Origin: JAHQVI01 sp963749875
Lineage (GTDB): Bacteria > Pseudomonadota > Alphaproteobacteria > Rhizobiales > Rhodomicrobiaceae
Reading direction: 5' to 3'
DNA: 64,000 nt
NCBI GenBank assembly: GCA_963749875.1
Contig: CAVVOX010000004.1
Location: 868,001 to 932,000, forward strand
Shown here: piece by piece, positions 33,990-43,041 of the stretch
How positions within the stretch are numbered: position 1 is the first letter of the stretch
Layout of the letters: each line of letters begins with the position of its first letter
Program-made: the position numbers and the translations under genes
The notes under the pieces: model-generated
The model's database searches: none
What the model was told of the DNA's origin: nothing
Seen by the model: only the letters and a program-made list of their open reading frames with translations

Positions 33990-34065
33990 TGGTGCCGGCT
34001 GAGAGACTCGAACTCCCGACCTACTGATTACAAATCAGCCGCTCTACCAACTGAGCTAAGCCGGC
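33990..34065 (-). tRNA. tRNA-Thr (anticodon TGT)
   Basis: A 76-base cloverleaf with acceptor GCCGGCT...AGCCGGC, D arm GCTC AGTTGGTA GAGC, anticodon stem CTGAT/ATCAG with loop TTTGTAA (TGT), T arm GGGAG TTCGAGT CTCTC (one mismatch-tolerant pair) and encoded CCA. It forms the right edge of the accessory island. Confidence 0.93.
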
Positions 34066-34243
34066 CTTGGCGGGAAGCTTGGCCGTTCGGCTGCGGCTCC
34101 CGGCTTGTCTGGCGCAAGCGGCGCCGCTGTCCTGATATGGAGGCCAAAATCTTTCTTTTCAGTACTTGATTGCGTATGGCGACGCAATCCAGGAATGCGC
34201 GGTGTGGGGCGAGCGGTCGAGCGTTCCGCGCGCGCCCACGAAT

Positions 34244-34651
34244 TTAAGCGGCCGGTTCAGCCGAATAGACCTCATCCGTGACCGGCTCGAGCCATTCGGC
34301 GTGCTCGCCATTCAGCGCTTCCTGAATCGCCAGATGAACCATGCCGATGTCCGGCGCCGCGCCATGCCAATGTTTTTCGCCCGGCGGGATCCAGACCGTG
34401 TCGCCGGGGCGTATTTCGCGCAAGGGTCCGCCCCAGCTTTGCACACGGCCGATGCCGCTCAGGACATGCAGCGTCTGACCCAGAGGATGGGTGTGCCAAT
34501 TGGTGCGCGCGCCTGGCTCGAAGCTGACGCGCAGCGCCCGGACGCGGGCCGGTTCCGGCGCCTCGATGATCGCGTCCTGCCAGACCGTGCCGGTGAAATA
34601 GTCCGGATTGACGGGGCGTGTCGGGATGGTTCCTGCCGGTCGGATGTCCAT
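34244..34651 (-). CDS. Cupin-domain protein
   Basis: A protein of 135 residues forming one cupin barrel: motif 1 VSFEPGARTNWHTHPLGQTL HVLSG with two His (metal ligands), and motif 2 RPGDTVWIPPGEKHWHGAAP with a third His. The AXWHTHPxGQ pattern belongs to the group of small cupins related to carboxymuconolactone-type or quercetinase-like proteins. Substrate unknown. The gene lies divergent from the SOS mutasome and alone in its orientation. Confidence 0.85.
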   Translation of the reverse strand: MDIRPAGTIPTRPVNPDYFTGTVWQDAIIEAPEPARVRALRVSFEPGARTNWHTHPLGQTLHVLSGIGRVQSWGGPLREIRPGDTVWIPPGEKHWHGAAPDIGMVHLAIQEALNGEHAEWLEPVTDEVYSAEPAA

Positions 34652-34762
34652 GAACTCCTCCTCGCAAATGCTGTGTTCTCTGTCTTACACCCTGGGCCTT
34701 GCGGATGCACGTTCCGAGCGGAGGGGCTTGACAAGCCGGGCGGGAATGGCGTTTTTAGATGA

Positions 34763-34777
34763 GAACAAAAAGAGAAC
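34763..34777 (+). promoter_or_regulatory. LexA box of the imuA-imuB-dnaE2 operon
   Basis: GAACAAAAAGAGAAC is a perfect GAAC-N7-GAAC direct repeat, the alphaproteobacterial LexA operator. It lies 10 bases before the imuA ATG and on its promoter side, so the operon should be SOS-induced. Confidence 0.9.
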
Positions 34778-34786
34778 AACCTTGCG

Positions 34787-35578
34787 ATGCTGTCCCTCTG
34801 CTCAACCACCGCCCGTTCGGAGCCGCCGCTTACCAAGTCCAAAGGGCCTGCCCCTGCCGCGCTGCGTCTGGCGTCCTCCTCGGCAAGCGAGGCGGGCAAG
34901 CGGACCGCGGGCCTCCCCCCCGAAAAGCTGCTGCCGGTCTCGGGCTTTCATGAGCTCCTTGCCGCCGCTCCGGGCGATGAAAGCGCAGCGCTCGCCTTTG
35001 CCTTTTCCATGGCGGCGCGCGCCGTCGGCGGGACAGGCCAGAGTTTGTGCTTTTGCAGCCTGGCGAGCGGGGCGCAGGAACGCGGCACGCTTTACGGCCA
35101 TGGTTTGGTAGGGCTCGGCATCGCGCCGGACCGGCTGCTCATGATCAGCGCCGCGAAAGAGAAGGATCTGCTCTGGACGCTGGAGGAGGCGGTCGGCTCG
35201 GGCGCTTTCGGCGCGGTCATCGGCGCTTTGGGACTGCAAGAGCGGCTCTACGCCTTCGGGGCAAGCCGCCGGCTGAAATCGCGCGTTACAGCGAAAAAGA
35301 CGCCGCTTTTCCTCATCCGGCACTGGCAAAGCGGTGGCGCCACCGCGGCTGAAGGGCGCTGGCGGGTCTCGGCTCAGCCCAGCCGGATGCAGGGCCGGCA
35401 TGCCGGTGATCGGCTTTTGGGGCCGCCGCGCCTGCAGCTTCGCCTGGAGCGCATGGCCAGTTTCCGACCGCAAAGATGGGAGATGGAGTTCGATGCAGCG
35501 CGTGATTTCCATATGGCTCCCCTATTGGAGAACGGACCGGCTCGAGGCGCAGGAGGACGGCGGCGTCGGGCTGCATGA
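34787..35578 (+). CDS. imuA: ImuA, SOS mutasome accessory protein
   Basis: A protein of 263 residues from ATG 34787, ten bases after the LexA box. Recognisable ImuA/RecA-like-fold blocks are GFHELLAAAPGDESAALAFA, LVGLGIAPDRLLMISAAKEK, DLLWTLEEAVGSGAFGAVIG and TPLFLIRHWQSGGATAAEGR, ending RWEMEFDAARD. ImuA is required with ImuB and DnaE2 for damage-induced mutagenesis in alphaproteobacteria and modulates the mutasome. The gene overlaps imuB by 86 bases. Confidence 0.9.
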   Translation: MLSLCSTTARSEPPLTKSKGPAPAALRLASSSASEAGKRTAGLPPEKLLPVSGFHELLAAAPGDESAALAFAFSMAARAVGGTGQSLCFCSLASGAQERGTLYGHGLVGLGIAPDRLLMISAAKEKDLLWTLEEAVGSGAFGAVIGALGLQERLYAFGASRRLKSRVTAKKTPLFLIRHWQSGGATAAEGRWRVSAQPSRMQGRHAGDRLLGPPRLQLRLERMASFRPQRWEMEFDAARDFHMAPLLENGPARGAGGRRRRAA

Positions 35579-37049
35579 TCCTTCGCCCAAGCCGCTGGCG
35601 GTCATCGCCAAGGGCAAAGGCGGCAAGCGCATTGTCGGGCTCAATAGGGCCGCGCGCGGGGCGGGCCTGCGCACCGGGATGTTGATCACGGATGCCTGCG
35701 CCATGCTGCCCTCGCTTGCGGCCGTACCGCACGAGCCCGAGGCCGAATGGCGCGAGCTGAAGCGGCTTGCCGCAGCCTGCAACCGCTTCAGCCCCTGGGT
35801 GGCGCCGGACGAGCCGGACGGGCTTTGGATCGAGGCGACGGGGCTTGCCCATCTCTTTGGCGGCGAGGAGGCTCTGCTCGACCGCATTCTGCACTCTCTT
35901 TACAGCCTCGGTTTTGCCGCGGAAGGGGCGATGGCGAGTATGGCCGGCGCCGCCTGGGGGCTGGCGCGGTTCTCCAAGACCCCAGCCGTCGTCGTGCCGC
36001 CGGGCGAGGAGGCGCACGCGCTTGCAGCCCTTCCCATCAAGGCGCTGCGGATCGGTGCGGAAGGCGCGGCGCTCCTTGAAAGGCTCGGGCTCAAAACCAT
36101 CCGCCAGCTCCTGCAAATCCCGCGCGCGAGCCTCAGGGCACGGCTCGGCAAGGCGATTACCTGCCGTCTCGATCAGGCGCTCGGACGCGAAGGGGAGGCC
36201 CTGTCGCCGCTGATGCCGGAGCCGGTCTATGCGGCACGGCTCGAATTCGCCGATCCGCTCACCGCTTTCGAGGGGCTGGAGCAAACGGCGGCGATCCTCA
36301 TCGACAGCGTCACCGTCCAGCTCAAGGCTGACGGCAAGGGCGCGCGCCGCTTTACCTTCTCGCTTTTCGACACGCAGAACGGCAAAAGCGAGGTGCGTTT
36401 CCAGATGGCGAGGCCGAGCGCGGAGGCGAAGCATATCGGCCGTATACTGAAGGAGAAATTGTCTGCGCTTGAAGGCCGGTTCGATCCCTCGCTGGGTTTC
36501 GATGCGGTGGCGCTCTACGCGCTGGGCGCGGAACCGCTTGTCGGCCGGCAGGCGGATATTCTGGACAGTGCCGCTAACGGCGGGAATGCCAAAGAGCAGA
36601 TCGCGCAATTTCTCGACCGGGTCACGGCGCGGCTCGGCGAGAAGGCCGTGACGCGCTTTGCCTTTGCCGAAAGCCACTGGCCGGAGCGCGCCAGCCTGCA
36701 TGTGCCGGCAAGCGCCTCCGCCCAGCCGTGCGCCTCTGCCGTTCCCTTGCCGCTCACCCTGCCGCGCCCGCTGATGCTGCTGCCGCATCCGGAGCCGGTC
36801 GAGGTGATTGTGAGGGTGCCGGACTATCCGCCGCGCCAGTTTACCTGGCGGCGCTGCCGTCACAAGGTCGAACGGGCGGAAGGGCCGGAGCGGATTTCGC
36901 CGGAATGGTGGGAGGATGGCAAGGTGCCGCCCGCGCGCGATTATTATGTCGTCGAGGATGAGCGCGGGCAGCGTTTCTGGCTCTATCGCGAGGGGATTTA
37001 CGGAAACAGTGAAAAGCAGCGCTGGTTCGTCCATGGGCTCTTCCCATGA
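35493..37049 (+). CDS. imuB: ImuB, Y-family polymerase-like protein
   Basis: A protein of 518 residues from ATG 35493. The Y-family fold is recognisable, but the metal-binding acids are replaced, as in other ImuB proteins: the usual DxDxFYA start reads ISIWLPYWRTDRL, and the SxDE motif reads WIEATGLAHLFGG. Later blocks are ALRIGAEGAALLERLGLKTI (HhH region) and RFTFSLFDTQNGKSEVRFQM (little finger), and RARDYYVVEDERGQRFWLYR-like sequence near the end. ImuB links the beta clamp, ImuA and DnaE2. Its stop overlaps the dnaE2 start (ATGA). Confidence 0.93.
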   Translation: MQRVISIWLPYWRTDRLEAQEDGGVGLHDPSPKPLAVIAKGKGGKRIVGLNRAARGAGLRTGMLITDACAMLPSLAAVPHEPEAEWRELKRLAAACNRFSPWVAPDEPDGLWIEATGLAHLFGGEEALLDRILHSLYSLGFAAEGAMASMAGAAWGLARFSKTPAVVVPPGEEAHALAALPIKALRIGAEGAALLERLGLKTIRQLLQIPRASLRARLGKAITCRLDQALGREGEALSPLMPEPVYAARLEFADPLTAFEGLEQTAAILIDSVTVQLKADGKGARRFTFSLFDTQNGKSEVRFQMARPSAEAKHIGRILKEKLSALEGRFDPSLGFDAVALYALGAEPLVGRQADILDSAANGGNAKEQIAQFLDRVTARLGEKAVTRFAFAESHWPERASLHVPASASAQPCASAVPLPLTLPRPLMLLPHPEPVEVIVRVPDYPPRQFTWRRCRHKVERAEGPERISPEWWEDGKVPPARDYYVVEDERGQRFWLYREGIYGNSEKQRWFVHGLFP

Positions 37050-39664
37050 GCGCCTATGCCGAACTCGTCACGGCAAGCAATTTCAGCTTTCTGCGCGGCG
37101 CTTCGCGGCCGGAGGAGCTGGCCGAGGCCGCCGCCGCGCTCGGCTATAAAGCGCTTGCCATTTGCGACCGGAACAGCGTCGCCGGCGTCGTCCGCGCGCA
37201 CAAGCCCGCCAAGCAGCTTGGGTTGCAATACATCCCCGGCTGCCGGCTGGTGCTGCAGGATGAGCTGCATCCCGGTGGCGAGCCGGGGGCCGGGGCGACG
37301 CTGAGAAGTCGTGGCACCGCGCGCCAACCCCTCGAAATCGCCTGCCTGCCGACCGACCGCGACGCCTGGGGACGGCTCTGCCGCCTGCTCACTTGCGGCA
37401 ATCGCCGCGCGCCGAAGGCCGAATGCTATCTCTGGCTCGACGATCTGATCCGCCATGGCGAAGGGCAGATCCTCATCCTGCTGCCGCCCTGGGACGCACC
37501 GCCCCAGGCCTTCGCCGAAGCCGCCTGGGATCTCGCCGGCCGGTTTCCCGGACATGTTTTCATCGGCGCCGCGCTTGCCTTTGACGGACAGGACGCACGC
37601 CGTCTGGCACGGTTGGACAAGCTGGGCAGGGAGACCGGCGCGCCAATGGCCGCCGTGGGGGATTGCCTTTATCACCTTCCCGCACGCAAGCCCTTGCAGG
37701 ATGTGCTCACCTGCATCCGCGAGAAATGCACCATCCGGGAAGCGGGCTACCGTCTGCAGCGCAATGCCGAACGGCATTTGAGAAGCCCCGACGAAATTGC
37801 GCGGCTTTATCCCGGCTACGGGAAGGCCGTCGCCCGCAGCGTCGAGATCGCCCGCCGTTGCCGCTTTTCGCTCGAAGAGCTGAAATATGAATATCCGGAC
37901 GAGCCCTGTGAGCCTTTCGCCTCGCCGCAGGAGGCGCTTGTTCATTACACGGAGCAGGGTTTGTGGGACAAGTTCCCGGACGGCGCGCCGGAAAAGGTCG
38001 GAAAGCAGGTCGAGCACGAGCTGGAGCTGATCGAGAAGCTGAACTATGCGCGCTATTTCCTCACGGTCGCCGATCTCGTCCGCTATGCCCGCTCGCGCGG
38101 CATTCTCTGCCAGGGACGCGGCTCGGCGGCCAATTCCGCTGTCTGCTACTGTCTCGGCATCACCTCCGTAAACCCGGCCGAGATCGATCTGCTTTTCGAG
38201 CGCTTCATCTCCGCCGAACGCGGCGAGCCGCCCGATATCGACGTCGATTTCGAGCATGAGCGGCGCGAGGAGGTGATGCAATATGTCTATGAGAAATACG
38301 GCCGCAACCGCGCCGGCATCGTGGCGACCGTCATCACCTACCGCGCCAAGAGCGCCATTCGTGAGGTCGGCAAGGCGCTGGGCCTGTCGGAAGATGTGAT
38401 CGGCGCGCTGTCCGGCATGATGTGGTGGTGGTCCTCAAAGGGCGTCGAGGACAGCCATATCCGCGAAGCCGGGCTCGATCCGGGTGACCGCACCTTGCGG
38501 CTCGCCATGCGCCTTGCCCGCGAGCTGACCGGTTTCCCGCGCCATCTCAGCCAGCATACGGGCGGTTTCGTCATCACGCGCGGGCTCCTCGAAGACATCG
38601 TCCCCATCGGCAATGCCGCCATGCCGGAGCGCACCATGATCGAATGGGACAAGGACGATCTGGACCAGCTCGGCCTTTTGAAGATCGACGTGCTCGCGCT
38701 CGGCATGCTGACCTGCATCCGCAAGAGCTTCGAGCTGCTGAAAGCCTGGCGGGGGATGGACTGCACGCTGGCCAACATCCCCTGGGACGACGGACAAGTC
38801 TACGACATGATCTGCAAGGCCGACACGCTCGGCGTGTTCCAGATCGAAAGCCGGGCGCAGATGTCGATGCTGCCGCGGCTCAAGCCTCGATGTTTCTACG
38901 ATCTGGTCATCGAGGTCGCCATCGTCCGGCCCGGCCCGATCCAGGGCGATATGGTGCATCCCTATCTGCGCCGCCGCGACAAGAAGGAGAGGGTCGACTA
39001 TCCCAGCCCGGAACTGGAAGAGGTGCTGAAGAAGACGCTCGGCGTGCCGCTGTTCCAGGAACAGGCGATGAAGATCGCCATTGTCGCGGCCGGCTTCACG
39101 CCCGATGAGGCCGACCAGCTCCGCCGCGCCATGGCCACCTTCCGCCATGCCGGCACGATCCAGACATTCGGCGAAAAGCTCATCGAAGGCATGAAGCGGA
39201 ACGGCTATGAGGCCGAGTTTGCCGAACGCTGTTTTCGCCAGATCGAAGGCTTCGGCGAATATGGCTTTCCCGAGAGCCACGCGGCGAGCTTCGCCCTGCT
39301 CGTCTATGTCTCCTGCTGGATCAAATGCCACCACCCGGATGTCTTTGCCTGCGCTCTGCTCAATTCGCAGCCCATGGGCTTTTATGCGCCCGCCCAGATC
39401 GTCCGCGATTTCCGCGATCATGGCGGCGAGGCGCGAGAAGTGGACATCAATCACAGTGTGTGGGACTGCACGCTGGAGTCCGGAGAGGAACGCCGAGCGA
39501 CGCGGCCAGCCTTGCCCTCTCCCCTTGCGGGAGAGGGCCCCGCCGAAGGCGGGTGGGTGAGGGGAAGAGTATATCAGTACGCCCCTGACGAGCCGTCAGT
39601 CGGCACTCCCTCACCCGGCGCTCCGCGCCGCCCTCTCCCGCGATGGGAGAGGGCGAAAACCTGA
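37046..39664 (+). pseudogene. dnaE2: DnaE2 (ImuC) N-terminal part, interrupted by a palindromic repeat
   Basis: The first 872 codons of the error-prone polymerase III alpha homologue. PHP domain: AYAELVTASNFSFLRGASRP EEL, AICDRNSVAGVVRAHK. Polymerase domain: GRGSAANSAVCYCLGIT, PPDIDVDFEHERREEVMQYV with the catalytic Asp residues (~396-400), and LPLFQEQAMKIAIVAAGFTP-like sequence, ending VDINHSVWDCTLE. At about 39480 the gene runs into a GGGAGAGGGC palindromic element and stops at TGA 39662. The remainder lies in another frame (39672-40574). The core active site is intact, but the OB-fold and C-terminal parts are separated, so full-length DnaE2 is not made unless reinitiation occurs. Confidence 0.88.
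39508..39661. repeat. GGGAGAGGGC palindromic element inside dnaE2
   Basis: Two perfect 10-base-stem hairpins, 39514-39538 and 39630-39654 (GCCCTCTCCC...GGGAGAGGGC), flank a centre containing inverted GGTGAGGGG/CCTCACCC blocks. The same class of element lies between pntAA and pntAB. It interrupts the conserved DnaE2 sequence between WDCTLE and ALRLGFRQVKG. Confidence 0.85.
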
Positions 39665-39671
39665 TAGTCCT

Positions 39672-40574
39672 GTGGAAACAAGAGACAACGAGCCGCAATG
39701 CGCTCTGCGGCTCGGCTTCCGGCAGGTGAAAGGCCTGAGTGCCGGCGATGCGGAAGCGATCGAAAAAGCAAGGCGGACGGCGCCTTTTACCACGCTCGAT
39801 GACTTCGCCGCGCGCACGGGACTTCCGGTTCACAAGCTGAAAATTCTCGCCGAAGCCGACGCCTTCCGCTCCATCGGCCTCGACCGGCGTCAGGCGCTCT
39901 GGGCCGTCTCCCGCTATGCCGAGACCGGCACGCCTGCCGCGATGCTCGAAAGTTTGCCGCTTTTTGCGGCCATGGCCAGCTCCCCGCTTGCCCATGAAGC
40001 CGAGGTCAGCCTGCCGCAAATGACGCTCGGCGAGCATGTGCTGGCCGATTACATCGCCATCCGCATGTCGCTGAAGGCGCATCCCATGGCGCTGCTGAAG
40101 GAGGATTTCCATGCCCGAAACTATCTGCGGTCAGCCAGGCTCCGGGATCTGCCCTCGGGCCGCATGGTCAAGGTCGCCGGGATCGTTCTGATCCGGCAAC
40201 GGCCGGGCACCGCATCCGGCGTCATCTTCTCCACGCTCGAAGACGAAACCGGCATCGCCAATATCATCATCTGGCCGAAAGTCTTTGAAAAATACCGGCG
40301 CATTGCCCTTGGCGCCCGGCTCCTTGGCGTGCGGGGGCGGCTCCAGAGCGAGCAGGGCGTCATTCATGTCATCGCCGGCGAACTCTTCGATATGAGCGGA
40401 CATCTTTCCAATCTGGCCGCAAGGCAGCCGCCTTCCCGGGACTTTCTTTCGCCCGGCGATGAGGTTCGCCGGCCTGTCGAGGAGGACCGCCGCGCCTATG
40501 TCTCCCGGCATGTCCGGCGTTCCGCGGCAAATCTTGCAACTCAAACCCTCCCCAAAGGCCGGAATTTTCATTGA
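39672..40574 (+). pseudogene. dnaE2: DnaE2 (ImuC) C-terminal part, separated by repeat insertion
   Basis: Three hundred codons continuing the polymerase: ALRLGFRQVKGLSAGDAEAI, helix-hairpin-helix region RTAPFTTLDDFAARTGLPVH, LPQMTLGEHVLADYIAIRMS, then the OB fold GRMVKVAGIVLIRQRPGTAS with LEDETGIANIIIWPKVFEKY, and the DnaE2 C-terminus. The frame differs from that of 37046-39664. A GTG at 39672 lies seven bases after the upstream stop, so translational reinitiation could in principle yield a two-part enzyme; no ribosome site is seen. Confidence 0.88.
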
Positions 40575-40732
40575 CCTTCACTCCTCCGCTACCGGCCCGA
40601 TAACGACAATTCGAGCAATCTGCTTAAACTTCGTTTCAGAGCTCAGCGCCTAAAATCCGTCCGTCCTTCCGAGCGCCGAACCGGATCAGTGGTGGGATCA
40701 GCGTTCGATCATTCGAAGCGATGGAGACAATT

Positions 40733-41029
40733 ATGCTCAGCAAGATTCCGGCCATTCTCACCGCCTTGGTCCTGACGGCATCTCTCGTCGTCGCAGGCAT
40801 GGACAGCGCCGAAGCCAAACGCGGCCGCAAAGGCGCATTCGCCGCCGGCGTGGCGCTCGGGATCCTGGGGATGGGCGCGGCCACTACCGACGCCTATGCA
40901 CGCGAGGGTTGCTATCGCGGGCCGCGTCGCTGCCGCTGGGTGCGCGGCGAATGCTACCGGGATCGGTACGGCGATGTCCAATGCGAGCCGAGCTATAAGA
41001 AGTGCTACCGCCCGGTCTATTGCGACTAG
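40733..41029 (+). CDS. Small secreted cysteine-rich protein
   Basis: ATG 40733 gives 98 residues; an ATG at 40721 adds four. A signal peptide (ILTALVLTASLVVAGMDSAE) is followed by a glycine/alanine helix (KGAFAAGVALGILGMGAA). The C-terminus has six cysteines (EGCYRGPRRCRWVRGECYRD, QCEPSYKKCYRPVYCD), probably forming disulfides in the periplasm. Similar short exported proteins are common in Hyphomicrobiales; function is unknown. The TAG stop is the start of a palindromic repeat element. Confidence 0.65.
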   Translation: MLSKIPAILTALVLTASLVVAGMDSAEAKRGRKGAFAAGVALGILGMGAATTDAYAREGCYRGPRRCRWVRGECYRDRYGDVQCEPSYKKCYRPVYCD

Positions 41030-41156
41030 CGCAACGCGCGTCCAAGCATGTCCCCGCGAAGGCGGGGATGGACGCGGGAACAGTTGCACTGACATATGGA
41101 TATCGATCAACTTAACCTCGTCCAAGTGATTCCACTTGAACGAGGGTTGATCTAGC
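41027..41156 (-). repeat. Bipartite palindromic element, copy D
   Basis: CTAGCGCAACGCGCGTCC at one end and CGAGGGTTGATCTA at the other, with the two hairpin units of the family. Its TAG supplies the stop codon of the preceding gene. Confidence 0.85.
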
Positions 41157-41332
41157 CTCTGTGCGCCCGGCTGCTCCAACGAGATTCCGTTGAAACAAAG
41201 CCCGCCGCCGGGCGTTTGCCTTCATGAAACGGTAATGCTTTAAGGCTCAAATTCGTCATTGCCGTTTTGTTTTCAAATTCGGCGGCTAAGTCTGTGCCGT
41301 TTCGGTAGGGTAATTTTGTAGACGGAGGGACT

Positions 41333-41611
41333 ATGAAGACGATCTCAACAGCTGTGGCGGCGCTGGCGCTGTCCGCCATGATGATGACGGGGGCCACGAC
41401 CGAGGCGAAAGCCGATGGTGGCGCTGTCGCAATCGGCGTCGGTGTCTATTTGCTTGCGGACGCTATTGTTGGCCGTAAATGTCATCGCGAGGACTGGCCG
41501 TTCAACATCGTTGCCAAGATCGCCGACGAGATTCACGGCCGGCCGGGCTGCTATCGCGGTGAATATGGCTCTTACAAAGATGGCCGCTCCGGCGACCGCA
41601 AATATCGGTAG
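41333..41611 (+). CDS. Small secreted protein, unknown
   Basis: A protein of 92 residues from ATG 41333, preceded by GGAGGGAC. Signal peptide MKTISTAVAALALSAMMMTG, cleavage near AKADG, then a glycine-rich hydrophobic stretch (GAVAIGVGVYLLADAIVGRK) and a polar C-terminus with two cysteines (KCHREDW, GCYRGEYGSY). The layout resembles its neighbour at 40733, so they may be distant relatives. Function unknown. Confidence 0.65.
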   Translation: MKTISTAVAALALSAMMMTGATTEAKADGGAVAIGVGVYLLADAIVGRKCHREDWPFNIVAKIADEIHGRPGCYRGEYGSYKDGRSGDRKYR

Positions 41612-41653
41612 AATCTCCGACTTGTGACATTCTGCCGGACCGCCCGGAGAGAC

Positions 41654-41757
41654 TAGCGCAACGCGCGTCCAATTGGACGCGGACAGTTGCGCTAACCTAT
41701 TGATGTAGATCAACTTAACCTCGTTCAAGTGGACTCACTTGAACGAGGGTCGATCTA
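41654..41757 (-). repeat. Bipartite palindromic element, copy E
   Basis: CTAGCGCAACGCGCGTCC ... CAACTTAACCTCGTTCAAG ... GGTCGATCTAG. Its outer TAG (minus strand, 41755-41757) is the rlmB stop codon. Confidence 0.85.
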
Positions 41758-42588
41758 GACCGCCGGGCGGTTTTTCATCTTCTGCGCCATCACATAGAGC
41801 GCAATCGATGCCGCGTTCGATACGTTCAGGCTGGCGATCGGCCCGAAGGTCGTAAGCGCGCAGACCGCGTCGCAATGCTCCCGTGTCAGCCTGCGCAATC
41901 CGCGATCCTCGGCGCCGAGAACGAGGGCGATCCGGTCCGCGCTCGCAGTCTCTCCCAGACTTGTATCGCCTTCGAAGTCGAGGCCGAGCCGCAGGAAGCC
42001 GATTTCGCCCGCCTCGGCCAGAGCGCGGGCCAGGTTCGGAACGAGCAAGATTGGAACATGTTCTAGGCCGCCTGACGCCGCCTTGGCGAGCGTACCCTCG
42101 AGGGGAGGGCTGTGCCGGGCCGTCATGACCAGCGCATCGGCGCCGAATGCGGCGGCCGATCTCAAGATCGCGCCGACATTATGCGGATCGGTCACCTGAT
42201 CCAGAAAGACGATCAGGCGTGCCTTCGGCAAAGCGGCAAGGCTCAGTTCGGCCAGCGGTTCGGCTTCGATCAGAATGCCTTGATGGACCGCGTCTTCGCC
42301 GAGCATACGGTCGAGGTCTTTCGGGGCGACGGCGGTTATCTCGGGAAGCCCCGCGCGGCCCGGAGATCCTATGCGCTGTGCCGCATTCGGCGTCGCGTAG
42401 ATCCGCCGGACGGTCCGGCGCGGATTGGCGAGCGCAGCCTCGCTGGCATGCAAGCCATAGATGCGGATAATCCCATCATCTGCGCGCTTCCCGCCATGCC
42501 GATGGCCGCCGGAGCGCTTCCTGAAGCCGGACGCAGACTGTCTGGATTTCATCTCGCGTCGTGTCTTTCCTTCGCCGCTCTGAACCAT
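41755..42588 (-). CDS. rlmB: 23S rRNA 2'-O-methyltransferase, TrmH/SpoU family
   Basis: ATG 42588 gives 277 residues; ATG 42552 is an alternative, and the first ~40 residues are a basic low-complexity leader. The SpoU substrate-binding domain starts at IIRIYGLHASEAALANPRRT. The knotted methyltransferase domain has FLDQVTDPHNVGAILRSAAA, LAKAASGGLEHVPILLVPNL, ALVLGAEDRGLRRLTREHCD (SAM-binding knot) and IASLNVSNAASIALYVMAQ. It most likely methylates G2251 of 23S rRNA. Its stop codon lies in a palindromic repeat. Transcribed away from tRNA-Tyr. Confidence 0.9.
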   Translation of the reverse strand: MVQSGEGKTRREMKSRQSASGFRKRSGGHRHGGKRADDGIIRIYGLHASEAALANPRRTVRRIYATPNAAQRIGSPGRAGLPEITAVAPKDLDRMLGEDAVHQGILIEAEPLAELSLAALPKARLIVFLDQVTDPHNVGAILRSAAAFGADALVMTARHSPPLEGTLAKAASGGLEHVPILLVPNLARALAEAGEIGFLRLGLDFEGDTSLGETASADRIALVLGAEDRGLRRLTREHCDAVCALTTFGPIASLNVSNAASIALYVMAQKMKNRPAV

Positions 42589-42792
42589 GTCGCCGGCAAG
42601 CGTTGCCCCCGGCGGCGGTTCCGGCACGGAGTCGCAGGGGCGCCTTGCGATGCGGTGTCATCCCGCCGATTGGGCGCCGGTGTCAAGCGTCGGGACCGCA
42701 TTGCATCCCGTGCAATGTGATGTTATCTAACCTTTGCTTTCGCGGCGGGACTATCCGCAACGGCCGCCCGGTTGAGCGAAGGCGCAATCCCT

Positions 42793-42877
42793 GGAGGGGT
42801 GCCCGAGTGGCTAAAGGGGACGGGCTGTAAACCCGTTGGCTATGCCTACGCTGGTTCGAATCCAGCCCCCTCCACCA
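42793..42877 (+). tRNA. tRNA-Tyr (anticodon GTA)
   Basis: An 85-base type II tRNA: acceptor GGAGGGG/CCCCTCC, anticodon stem ACGGG/CCCGT with loop CTGTAAA (GTA), long variable arm, T arm CTGG TTCGAAT CCAG and encoded CCA. A P4-type integrase gene starts 165 bases after its 3' end, the classic layout of an island integrated in a tRNA. Confidence 0.95.
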
Positions 42878-43041
42878 AAAATGCTTCCGCGATCGTCCGG
42901 CGCAGACCGAATTGCGTGGGAAAATTATTCAAATACAACGAATTTGAACTCCGTTGACATCCGCACCAGCTCGCTTAAAGCCGCACATTGCAGGGGGTAT
43001 GCTTAGCGGTATCAATTCCATAATGTCCAAAAATACCCCAC

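Noticed and set aside
35313..37034. 573-codon open frame opposite imuB
   Set aside because: Antisense shadow; the plus strand has clear ImuB homology and overlaps with imuA and dnaE2 in the expected order.
36998..39454. Long open frames opposite dnaE2 (427 and 339 codons)
   Set aside because: Complement of conserved polymerase sequence; no conserved motif of their own.
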